Positions 42,512 through 50,307 of a stretch of DNA of 64,000 nt are shown one piece after another. Source of the stretch: DATJLY01 sp035518375 (GTDB lineage: Bacteria; Pseudomonadota; Alphaproteobacteria; ATCC43930; CGMCC-115725); contig DATIXQ010000023.1 in assembly GCA_035518375.1 (NCBI GenBank), forward strand, positions 47,769-111,768, in the 5' to 3' direction. The translations under genes were made by a program, and so were the position numbers. Under the pieces are notes generated by a model. It was not told the origin of the DNA and did no database searches. It worked only from the letters and a program-made list of their open reading frames with translations. The stretch's first letter is position 1. The number at the start of each line of letters is the position of its first letter.

Positions 42512-43645
42512 CTATTCCGCCGCTGAACGCGCGCCGCTCGGGAAATACTTCTCCATTTTCGGCGACATCGTGCCGCCGTTGTTCTTCAACTCCGAAAGCC
42601 ACAGCGGATGGATGCGCGGATCCTGATCCTCGTACTCGATCTGGTCGCCGCCCTCCTTGATGCTGAGCGAAACGGCCTGCTTCTTCTCGCTGCCGTCGCC
42701 ACCCGAGCGCCAAGCCGCCGCAGTGAACGGGTAGCGGATGCCGCCGACGTTGGTTGCAAGATAGCGTGCCGGCTGGTTGCTGGTGTTGAAATGCTGATGA
42801 AGTTGGCGGTCTGCCGGCGGAAATACGACGCCGTGCTTCCAGTCGATGCGCAGGAAATCGTTCTGGTCCTCGAACCAGAGGAGCGAATAGCCCGTGCCGA
42901 CGACGCACATGACATGAGCGCCCGGCCCGTGCCGATGTGCCTTCTTGTAGGTACCGGGTGGCATTTCCGAGATGTGCGCATGCATGCTGGAATCGGCCAG
43001 GACGAACATGATGTTCGAGCTGCCGCCGCCGCGGTCTTCCCACGATTGCAGCTCGAGCTGCTCGAGGTCGGGAACGAAATTCGTCTCCCACATGTGGTTG
43101 CCGGGGCGCACCATAACGAGATCGCCCTCGCCGTTGTAATACTCGTCCTTGCCCATACGGTCTTCGAACACCGCGTTCGTATCGAAGATGAAGCGCTCAT
43201 TATGGAAGACGTTCATGATGAGCGGCATGTTCGTCGTGCTGACCATGAGTGCGCGTTTTTGGCCGCTGCCATTGAAATGGCGGTGGCGCGCGTTCAACGG
43301 GATCGCGAACAGGCTGCGTTCGCCCCATTCGAAGCTCCGCTTGGCGCCGTCTGGGAACTCGAGCTGTGTACTGCCGGTGCCCTCGAGCACATAGATCACC
43401 TCCTCGAAGAGGTGGCGCTGCTGTGTCGAGGAGCCGCCCGGCGGAAGCTCGAACAAGAACATGCTGGCGAAATCGCCGCGGCCCTTGAGGTGGCAGGCCG
43501 CGCCTTTGACACCGAAACGCGCCCACGGCTTCGTTTCGACCGAGAAGAGATCGATGCCGTAATCTTCGTAGACCGGCACTCCCTCGCCCTTGATCCAGTT
43601 GCCGTAGGAATCGATGCGGTAGCGCAGTTTCGGTTCATCGGTCAT
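42512..43645 (-). CDS. Bicupin domain protein
   Basis: A 377-residue protein with two cupin barrels. The first has HLFEEVIYVLEGTGSTQLEF (about residue 79) and the second HRHGPGAHVMCVVGTGYSLL (about 243) followed by HQHFNTSNQPARYLA, the two histidine-bearing motifs of each metal site. The arrangement resembles gentisate-type dioxygenases, but the metal ligands are incomplete in the first barrel and no specific activity can be assigned. It is the last gene of a four-gene minus-strand operon with EutA-like, hydrolase and luciferase-like genes, 10 bases after eutA. Confidence 0.8.
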   Translation of the reverse strand: MTDEPKLRYRIDSYGNWIKGEGVPVYEDYGIDLFSVETKPWARFGVKGAACHLKGRGDFASMFLFELPPGGSSTQQRHLFEEVIYVLEGTGSTQLEFPDGAKRSFEWGERSLFAIPLNARHRHFNGSGQKRALMVSTTNMPLIMNVFHNERFIFDTNAVFEDRMGKDEYYNGEGDLVMVRPGNHMWETNFVPDLEQLELQSWEDRGGGSSNIMFVLADSSMHAHISEMPPGTYKKAHRHGPGAHVMCVVGTGYSLLWFEDQNDFLRIDWKHGVVFPPADRQLHQHFNTSNQPARYLATNVGGIRYPFTAAAWRSGGDGSEKKQAVSLSIKEGGDQIEYEDQDPRIHPLWLSELKNNGGTMSPKMEKYFPSGARSAAE

Positions 43646-43655
43646 GGGACTCTCC

Positions 43656-45155
43656 TCACGAGAACAGCAGAGATTTGATGACGACGGGAACGACGCCCGG
43701 AGGCGAGATCATGGCGCCGACATCGACATAGTCGAGATCCTGGAGCTGTACGCCGTCGATCGAGACGAGCGGGCCCTCGAGGTCGAGCTCGCGGTGGAGG
43801 AGACGGCCGAGCGTGCGGCCGATGTCGCCGTCGATCATGAGAAACAGCGGCTCGTGGCGATGGCCACGCGGCGCCGCCGCGGCGATGATGCCGCGGCCGA
43901 GCGCCGCAAGCCGTTGATATTCGGGATCGCCCTGCCAGGAGAAGGCGATCGCGACGCGCGCTTCGGCATCGAGATCCATTTCGGAAAGTCCGTGGCGGAT
44001 CCGTTGCGCGAGCGCGTCGGGATCGCAGCTTTCGGCGTCGTCGATATGCACGACCGGCACTCCGTGCACCGGCAGGATCGAAGGATCGGAGAGATAGATC
44101 GTCTTGCCGCTCACCTGGATCGTGAACTGCGACGCGCCTATGACGGTTGCGCGGATGCGCTGGCCGGGATCGATGAGCGGTAGTTTCGTGCGGCGACCAA
44201 GCTCGGTGCCGAGCGCGCGCGCGAGCGGGAGCGCGATATCGCCGAACTCCTCGCTTTCGCGCCCGAAAATATATTCCGACACGCCGCCCGAAAAGGTGAA
44301 GGCGACCGGAGTTGCTGTACGCCGTAAGCTCTCGGTGAGCTTGAGCTCTGTGGCGAGCGGGTCGAGCGGAGCATCGAGGATGTGGTCGGCCATTACGCTG
44401 GCAAGGCGGCGCGCCAGCGCATGGCGCGTCCCCGGTTCGGCAAGCGTCTGCGGATCGGTCGCAAGTCCGAGCTCGTTTGCGACAAGGTGCGCTGAATCAT
44501 CGACCCGCGTCCACCGGCCGCGTTCGTCCGTGGCGACGAGACGGCCGCCCGTTGCGATCGCCGCCGAACTCAGCACTGTGCCGCGGTCGATCAAAGCGAG
44601 CTTTGTCGTGCCGCCGCCGATATCGACGTGGAGGAGGCACTGCGCGCGCTCGCGCGAGAGTCGCACCGCGCCCGAGCCATGCGCAGCGAGGCGGCATTCG
44701 AGGATGTGCCCCGCTGTCGCACATACGAATTTCCCTGCCTCGGCGGCGAAGAGCTCGTCGATCGCGCGCGCATTCTTGCGCTTGATCGCCTCGCCGGTGA
44801 GGATGACTGCGCCGCTGTCGATGTCGCTCTTGGCAAGACCCGCGTCGCGATAGCAACCTTCGATGAACTCGGCAAGCGCGCGCGCGTCGATCGTGCCGTC
44901 GGCGAGGAACGGCGTCAGCATGATCGGCGATCGCCACACGATCTGGCGGTCGACGACGACGAAGCGGCTTGAAAGTCCCTCGGAATGGCGCTGCAGCAGC
45001 ACCTTTGCAAAGAGCAGGTGTGAGGTGGAGCTGCCGATATCGACGCCGACGGTCGTCAGTTCCACATGCTCCTGGCTCCAGATGAAGCGCGCGAGTTCCG
45101 CGCGCTCCTCGTCACCAGCCTCGATATGCTCGTGCTCGAACTCGGACTCGTGCAT
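43656..45155 (-). CDS. EutA-like ethanolamine ammonia-lyase reactivase
   Basis: A 499-residue protein of the EutA family (actin/Hsp70-fold ATPase that restores adenosylcobalamin to inactive ethanolamine ammonia-lyase). LTTVGVDIGSSTSHLLFAKV is the first phosphate loop, RQIVWRSPIMLTPF and DSGAVILTGEAIKRKNARAI are EutA-specific, and HVDIGGGTTKLALIDRGTVL is the second phosphate loop. Its length is close to EutA's. Ethanolamine ammonia-lyase genes eutB and eutC are not in the window. Its partners are an alpha/beta hydrolase (14 bases upstream), a luciferase-like monooxygenase and a bicupin. It may serve eutBC located elsewhere or another cobalamin enzyme. Confidence 0.85.
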   Translation of the reverse strand: MHESEFEHEHIEAGDEERAELARFIWSQEHVELTTVGVDIGSSTSHLLFAKVLLQRHSEGLSSRFVVVDRQIVWRSPIMLTPFLADGTIDARALAEFIEGCYRDAGLAKSDIDSGAVILTGEAIKRKNARAIDELFAAEAGKFVCATAGHILECRLAAHGSGAVRLSRERAQCLLHVDIGGGTTKLALIDRGTVLSSAAIATGGRLVATDERGRWTRVDDSAHLVANELGLATDPQTLAEPGTRHALARRLASVMADHILDAPLDPLATELKLTESLRRTATPVAFTFSGGVSEYIFGRESEEFGDIALPLARALGTELGRRTKLPLIDPGQRIRATVIGASQFTIQVSGKTIYLSDPSILPVHGVPVVHIDDAESCDPDALAQRIRHGLSEMDLDAEARVAIAFSWQGDPEYQRLAALGRGIIAAAAPRGHRHEPLFLMIDGDIGRTLGRLLHRELDLEGPLVSIDGVQLQDLDYVDVGAMISPPGVVPVVIKSLLFS

Positions 45156-45169
45156 CGCGGGGCCGCGCC

Positions 45170-45949
45170 TCAGCCGTCAAGGAAATCGCGCACGAGCTTC
45201 GCGAACTCCGCCGGTGTCTCCATCTCGGGCATGTGACCTGAACCCGGAATGGTGACGAGGCGCGCGCGAGGGATGGCACGGGCGTAAAGTTCACCGCTGT
45301 TCTTCGGCACGATCGTGTCTTCGTCACCCCAGACGACGAGTGTCGGTGTGCGCACGCCCGGCAGGAGGTGGCGCAGCGTCAGGCTGTGCATGTAGGGCCT
45401 CCACGCGATCCGGCAGGTCATCTCGCGATGCTGTTCGATGCGGTCGGTTTCGTCCGCGGTCAAATCGCGGCCCCAATAACGCTTGAACTCGGCCGATGCG
45501 TCCGGCCGATGGAACGCGCGGCGCAGGCCCGTCGGCCCGGATTCGAGGAAATAGTCGAAAATCTCGCCCGCGTCAGGCTTGAGCCCCATGGCGCCCACCA
45601 AGACCAGTTTGGCGATGAATTGCGGCGCCACGGTCGCGATCTCGGCCGCGACCCACCCGCCGAGCGAGGAGCCTACGACGTTGATGGGGGTGCGCAAGTC
45701 GAGCTCGCGCGCGAGCCACGTCACCCAAGCGGCAACGTCGTGCACTCCCATGATCCAGTCGGGCCGTGCCGAGCGGCCGTAGCCTGGCAATGACGGAACG
45801 ATGACGTCGTAGTGCTCGGAGAGAAGGGCAAAACTCTCGAGCCAGCCAGGTACGCCGAGCTCACCATGGATGAAAAGGAGCGGCGGGCCTTTGCCGCCGC
45901 GGCGCAGCTCGAGCGAAATGCCGGCGGCGTTGACTTGCGTCTCCGTCAT
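45170..45949 (-). CDS. Alpha/beta hydrolase
   Basis: A 259-residue hydrolase with the full catalytic triad visible: Ser95 in GSSLGG, the aspartate in VVWGDEDTIVP and the histidine in GSGHMPEME. FIHGELGVPGWLESF holds the oxyanion loop, with HGE in place of the common HGG/HGF. It resembles meta-cleavage product hydrolases and similar C-C or ester hydrolases. The ATG at 45949 overlaps the upstream luciferase-like stop (ATGA), which favours it over a GTG at 45958. Substrate unknown. Confidence 0.88.
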   Translation of the reverse strand: MTETQVNAAGISLELRRGGKGPPLLFIHGELGVPGWLESFALLSEHYDVIVPSLPGYGRSARPDWIMGVHDVAAWVTWLARELDLRTPINVVGSSLGGWVAAEIATVAPQFIAKLVLVGAMGLKPDAGEIFDYFLESGPTGLRRAFHRPDASAEFKRYWGRDLTADETDRIEQHREMTCRIAWRPYMHSLTLRHLLPGVRTPTLVVWGDEDTIVPKNSGELYARAIPRARLVTIPGSGHMPEMETPAEFAKLVRDFLDG

Positions 45950-47187
45950 TGCGGCCACGGCGTCACCTCCTTGCCGGTGACGAGCGCCGATCTGTGTTCG
46001 CGCAGCGCCGGGATGACCTCGCGCCCCAAAAGCTCGATGCCGCGCATCGTAGCGTCGTGCGGCTTCTTGCCCTCGCGCGCCCAGAAAGTGAGATAACCAG
46101 GATCGGTGCGGTCGATGATGTGTTTGAATTTCTGGATGACCGTCTTCGGGCCGCCAGTGACGATGAGGCCGGCGCGCACAGCAGCCTCATAGCTGCCCTC
46201 GGACATCCGCCGCTCCTTCGCCATGTTGCCGGTCTTCGCTTGTTTCGACATGTATCCCGGAGGCGCCATCCATTCCGGATGCGGGCCGCTGCCCGTGGCG
46301 CCGGCCGATCCCGTGCCCGAGGCGAGGGCCGAGGCCGCGGTGCCGCCACTCCGCCCGATCACGGAAGCGCCGCCGTAATGGTGGCGGCCCATCTCAAAGG
46401 CCTCCGCGTCCGTGTCCATGACGCAGGTATGGATGAGATAGCCGAGCTTCTCGGGCCCGGGCGTCCAGCCGTTCTGTTGGGCGACCTCGTGATAGATCTC
46501 GCGGCAGGCGGCAGTTGCATCGAGCGCACTTCCGAGAACGAGATAGGTTATCCGCTGCTTCGCGGCCCAGTGGATGGTCTCAGGGCTGAGGATGCCGGCG
46601 GCCCAGATCGGCGGATGGGGCTTCTGCAGCGGCAGCTGCCACGGGTTGACGACGCGCAGGTGATAGTGCTTGCCCTCCCAGCGGAACGGGCCGGGCACGG
46701 TCCAGGCTTTCTTGATAAGCTCGAACGCTTCCTCGAAGCGCTCGCGGTTGTGGGCGGGGTTCGCGTTGGTCGAGAGTTGCTCGACCCCGGTGCCGCGCAC
46801 GAAGCCCGAGATGATGCGCCCGCCCGAAATGAGATCGAGCATGGCGATCTCCTCGGCGACGCGCACGGGGTTGTCGTGGATCGGAAGCGGGTTGCCGATG
46901 AGCGCGACCGTGCCTTTGATGCGTTGGCTCACTACGGCGGCCGAGATGTTGACGCTCTCCTGCATCGAGAGCACGTTGTTGTGGTGCTCATTGCAGACCG
47001 AGCCGTCAAAGCCTGTCTCGGAGGCGTGCTCGTGCTCGCGCAGGAACATCTGCCAGAGGTCACGCGCCTTCTCGGGGTCGAATATGCTGTTGGGGAACAT
47101 GAGCGCCGAATATCCGTAGCGCTCGATCTCCTCCATTGGATAGGCGTTATATCCCATTTCGGAGAAGAAGAAGAATTTCCGCGTCAT
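45946..47187 (-). CDS. Luciferase-like flavin monooxygenase 5
   Basis: A 413-residue luciferase-like enzyme, the longest of the five here. FDGSVCNEHHNNVLSMQESV has the EHH signature; LPIHDNPVRVAEEIAMLDLI and GRIISGFVRGTGVEQL complete the flavin site. An insert rich in glycine, alanine and serine (ASALASGTGSAGATGSGPHP) lies near residue 290 and is not seen in the other copies. The ATG at 47187 is used; a GTG three bases earlier is possible. First gene of the operon with hydrolase, EutA-like and bicupin genes. Confidence 0.85.
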   Translation of the reverse strand: MTRKFFFFSEMGYNAYPMEEIERYGYSALMFPNSIFDPEKARDLWQMFLREHEHASETGFDGSVCNEHHNNVLSMQESVNISAAVVSQRIKGTVALIGNPLPIHDNPVRVAEEIAMLDLISGGRIISGFVRGTGVEQLSTNANPAHNRERFEEAFELIKKAWTVPGPFRWEGKHYHLRVVNPWQLPLQKPHPPIWAAGILSPETIHWAAKQRITYLVLGSALDATAACREIYHEVAQQNGWTPGPEKLGYLIHTCVMDTDAEAFEMGRHHYGGASVIGRSGGTAASALASGTGSAGATGSGPHPEWMAPPGYMSKQAKTGNMAKERRMSEGSYEAAVRAGLIVTGGPKTVIQKFKHIIDRTDPGYLTFWAREGKKPHDATMRGIELLGREVIPALREHRSALVTGKEVTPWPQ

Positions 47188-47235
47188 CACCCGCTCCTCC
47201 CGTCCGGCACCATTATAACCTTCGCTAGCGTCCCG

Positions 47236-50200
47236 TCACGACGATGCCGCGGCGGCGCGGATGCCGTCGCCGATGAGGACGAAGGGTGCCCACGCGAACG
47301 GATGCGTAAAGAACGCGAAACTCGGTCCCGGCTTGCTGCCGAGCGCCACGATCATGTAGAGCTTGGCGCGTCGCAGATCCGCGGCGGAATCGCGTGCCGT
47401 GCCCCACGGCGAGAGAGTTAGCGCGGTCAGAACGGGGCCCGCAGTGTCCTCAAGCTCCCAGTGCGTCACCATGAGACCGCGCGCGCCGGCGAAGAAGAAC
47501 GCTTTCGCGAGGCCAGAGAGTGCGTCACCCGTGCCGGCGGCGCCCGGCCCCGCTGTGTTGCAGGCCGAGAGCAGCACGAGATCGGCGTCGAGCTTCAGCG
47601 TCAGTATCTCCGAAAGCCCGAGAAACGCCGAGGATGCGTCCTTCGCCGCAGGGTCGGCGGAGAGCGCGATCAGCGGTTCCGAGCGGCAACGCAACTCGCT
47701 CGGCAGGAGCGCGTGCGTGGCGAGATGCACGATACGGAATTTCGTCAGATCCGCGCCGGTAAGGCGCGCCTTGGTGAAGTCCGGGCCCAGCACCATGTCG
47801 TTCTGCGGTACGTGGAAGACGAGGCGCCCGACGGCGTCTATCTCGCGCCGCGTGCCCGGCAGCGGCGGCAGATCGACAAGGCTCAGGAAATCGCGCGTAC
47901 AGCTCGAGGGCGGATAGCTCGCGCCGATCTGCGCCCGCGTTGCGGGACGGAAATCGCCGAACCCGATATAGGGGTTGGGCGCCGAAGATGGCCTGGTATT
48001 GCCGCGCAGGACCACAAGCGTCTGCGGCGCCGGCATGTAGCTGATGGCGAGCTTTTTAATGAGGAACGGCACGTTCTTGTAGTTGCCGTCGGTGACGGGC
48101 TGAGTCTCGCTCGTCACCAGCACCTCGAGCGGCAGCGAGGAGAGCGCGCCGCCCGGCACGATGACAAGCCGCTCGAGAGCGTCGAGGCGCTTTTCGATCG
48201 GCCCCAGCAGCTTCTCGTAGAGCGCGTGTGCGGCGCCCACGTCGAACTCCGGCAGCCTGTCCTCGCCGCTCACCTCGCCCGGCACAATTGTGGCGCGAAG
48301 CCGCGCCACCGACTTCGCCAGTTCGAACGGCGTAAGTGCGATACGGTATTCCTCTATGTGACTTTTTTCGACGAGGATCGCGAAGGTTACGTTGCCGCCC
48401 ACGACGAAGCTGACGAGGCCTTCGCGCGCGCCGAGCACGGCCTGCACGTCCACGACCGAGACATCCTTCGAGACGAGCCGCGCATAATCGGGCGAGGCGG
48501 ACTGCGCCGCGGAATCAGCGTCGGCGCGGTCCGCTTGCGTCGACGCGATGTCGGTGTCGATCTTCTTAATCTTGTCCTGGCCGACCTGCGCCGCAGGGAG
48601 GCGCGTCTCCTGGTCGCGCGCGGCATAAAGCTGCTGCAGCTTCAGGTCGTCGTCCTGCATCTGGCGCAGAAGATCGCGCGTGGCGAGATCTGCGGCCGCG
48701 AGCCGCGCGAAGGCTTGCGCAACGACCTGGCCAGTGACGTTGCCCTGAATGAGCTGCGAGGCCGTGAACATCTCGGCGGCGAAAGCTTCGCGGTCGGAAT
48801 TCGTGGCCGCCACCTGGTCGATCGCCTCGAGATAGTCGCCAACGAGCGCCTCGGGCAGGCCCAGATGCGCACCGCGCGCCATCGCCGCGCCTTTGTGGAA
48901 AAGCGCGAGCGCTTCCTCGCGCCTACCACCGGCCAGAGCCGAGCGCCCGGCCAGGAACAAAGTCACCGCGACGGGACGCTCGTTCTCGCCGTAATGCGCA
49001 AAAAGCTGAGCGGCGTCGGTAAGCTTCGTGACGGCCTTGGCGACCTCGCCCACGCGCGCATCGCCGAGCGCCGCGAGTCGCACCGCGCGTGGCTCAAGCC
49101 CCGGCGGGCGCAGGCCGCTGATGCGCAGAAGGACATCGACGGAATTGTTGAGCGCATTGACGCGATCGTAATCGCCTTTGCGATAAGCGATGAGCGCGCC
49201 CAAGGTCCAGCTTGCGGCAAGTCCCGCGACTGCGTTCTGGCCCTCGGGTCCGAGCATCAACGAGTCCGCGACGCTTTCGGTGCGTGTTTCGGTAAATCCG
49301 CGTGCAGCATCGACGAGCGAGGACGGCACAAGCGCCAGATATTGGCGTTCCGCGAGCGCATTGCTCGCCTCGGCCTCCGTCAGATTCGAGCGGTTGGTTT
49401 CGTGTTCGGCGATGTAGAGATCGTAACGCGCGGTCTCGAGCGGATCGGTCGCCTCCGAGACAAGCTGATTGGCGCGCGCGAACAACTGGTCGGCCTCGAG
49501 ATAGCGGCCCTGATTACTGATCTGGAGCGCGAGATTCATGATCGGCGTCGCGAGGCCGGGATCGCTGGGCCCCAGAATCCGCTCCTGCACCGCGAGCGCG
49601 CTACGAAAGGCCTGCTCGGCTGCGGCGTAATTGCCGCCGTCGTTGGCGGCGTTGCCGAGCCGCATCAGCGAGAAATAGGCGTCGAGATCACCGCTTCCAA
49701 ACGGATGAGAGGAGATGGCCGCGGAAATCTCTGCCATCTTCGAGGAGGCATCGGCCGAGGGCTCGGCCTGGCCCGAGAGCATCGCCAGCGCCGTCTCGAG
49801 CGCAGGGAGCGCCGAAGGCACGCCGTCAAGGAAATACGTCTTGCCGGCCACGTCGGCGACAAGCGCGAGGTGTGGCCAGTCGCCGCTCTTGCGCGAGCAG
49901 CGCATGAGCTCGGCCGGCTCGTCCGTCAGCACCTTGATGGCGCTCGGCTCCTCGCAGTCGACGCTCTCGTTCAAGGCGACGCGCCACGGGCTCGACACCG
50001 CAAGACGTTGGAGTGCTTCGGAGCCGGCAGGTGTGGCGCCTTCGAAGATACGACCGCTCGGCTGCTGCCACGTGCCGCAATAGACGTTGTAGGCCGCAGC
50101 GAGCGCACTTCCGAGCGCGTCGCCGCTCGGCTCGAAGCGGCACGGCTCGCCCATCTGATTGGTGCCGGCGCGTTGGGACGCGGCGGTGGCGGTCGTTCCC

Positions 50201-50307
50201 GCCGGTGTCGTGCTCACCTTGGCGTCCGGCGGCAGCTCGCCGCAGGCGGACAGGGCCAGCGCGAGTGCGAGGACGAGCGCCACGCGCGCCGTGCGGTCAG
50301 AGATCAT
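47236..50307 (-). CDS. CHAT-domain protease lipoprotein with TPR-like repeats
   Basis: A 1023-residue lipoprotein. VALVLALALALSACGELPP holds a lipobox, with Cys22 as the lipidated residue and Gly at +2, so outer-membrane anchoring is likely. Residues about 210-490 contain TPR-like helical pairs (AAEQAFRSALAVQERILGPS, then YLEADQLFARANQLV). The C-terminal third is a CHAT domain, the caspase-like cysteine peptidase fold shared with separase and Craspase TPR-CHAT: His865 in VHLATHALLP and Cys916 in LVLLSACNTAGPG form the dyad, and FFFAGARGLMVTHW and HPFAWAPFVLIGDG are typical following motifs. Its start overlaps the end of the giant TpsA gene by 11 bases, so translation is probably coupled. Processing of, or activation by, that exoprotein is inference. 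Confidence 0.88.
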   Translation of the reverse strand: MISDRTARVALVLALALALSACGELPPDAKVSTTPAGTTATAASQRAGTNQMGEPCRFEPSGDALGSALAAAYNVYCGTWQQPSGRIFEGATPAGSEALQRLAVSSPWRVALNESVDCEEPSAIKVLTDEPAELMRCSRKSGDWPHLALVADVAGKTYFLDGVPSALPALETALAMLSGQAEPSADASSKMAEISAAISSHPFGSGDLDAYFSLMRLGNAANDGGNYAAAEQAFRSALAVQERILGPSDPGLATPIMNLALQISNQGRYLEADQLFARANQLVSEATDPLETARYDLYIAEHETNRSNLTEAEASNALAERQYLALVPSSLVDAARGFTETRTESVADSLMLGPEGQNAVAGLAASWTLGALIAYRKGDYDRVNALNNSVDVLLRISGLRPPGLEPRAVRLAALGDARVGEVAKAVTKLTDAAQLFAHYGENERPVAVTLFLAGRSALAGGRREEALALFHKGAAMARGAHLGLPEALVGDYLEAIDQVAATNSDREAFAAEMFTASQLIQGNVTGQVVAQAFARLAAADLATRDLLRQMQDDDLKLQQLYAARDQETRLPAAQVGQDKIKKIDTDIASTQADRADADSAAQSASPDYARLVSKDVSVVDVQAVLGAREGLVSFVVGGNVTFAILVEKSHIEEYRIALTPFELAKSVARLRATIVPGEVSGEDRLPEFDVGAAHALYEKLLGPIEKRLDALERLVIVPGGALSSLPLEVLVTSETQPVTDGNYKNVPFLIKKLAISYMPAPQTLVVLRGNTRPSSAPNPYIGFGDFRPATRAQIGASYPPSSCTRDFLSLVDLPPLPGTRREIDAVGRLVFHVPQNDMVLGPDFTKARLTGADLTKFRIVHLATHALLPSELRCRSEPLIALSADPAAKDASSAFLGLSEILTLKLDADLVLLSACNTAGPGAAGTGDALSGLAKAFFFAGARGLMVTHWELEDTAGPVLTALTLSPWGTARDSAADLRRAKLYMIVALGSKPGPSFAFFTHPFAWAPFVLIGDGIRAAAASS

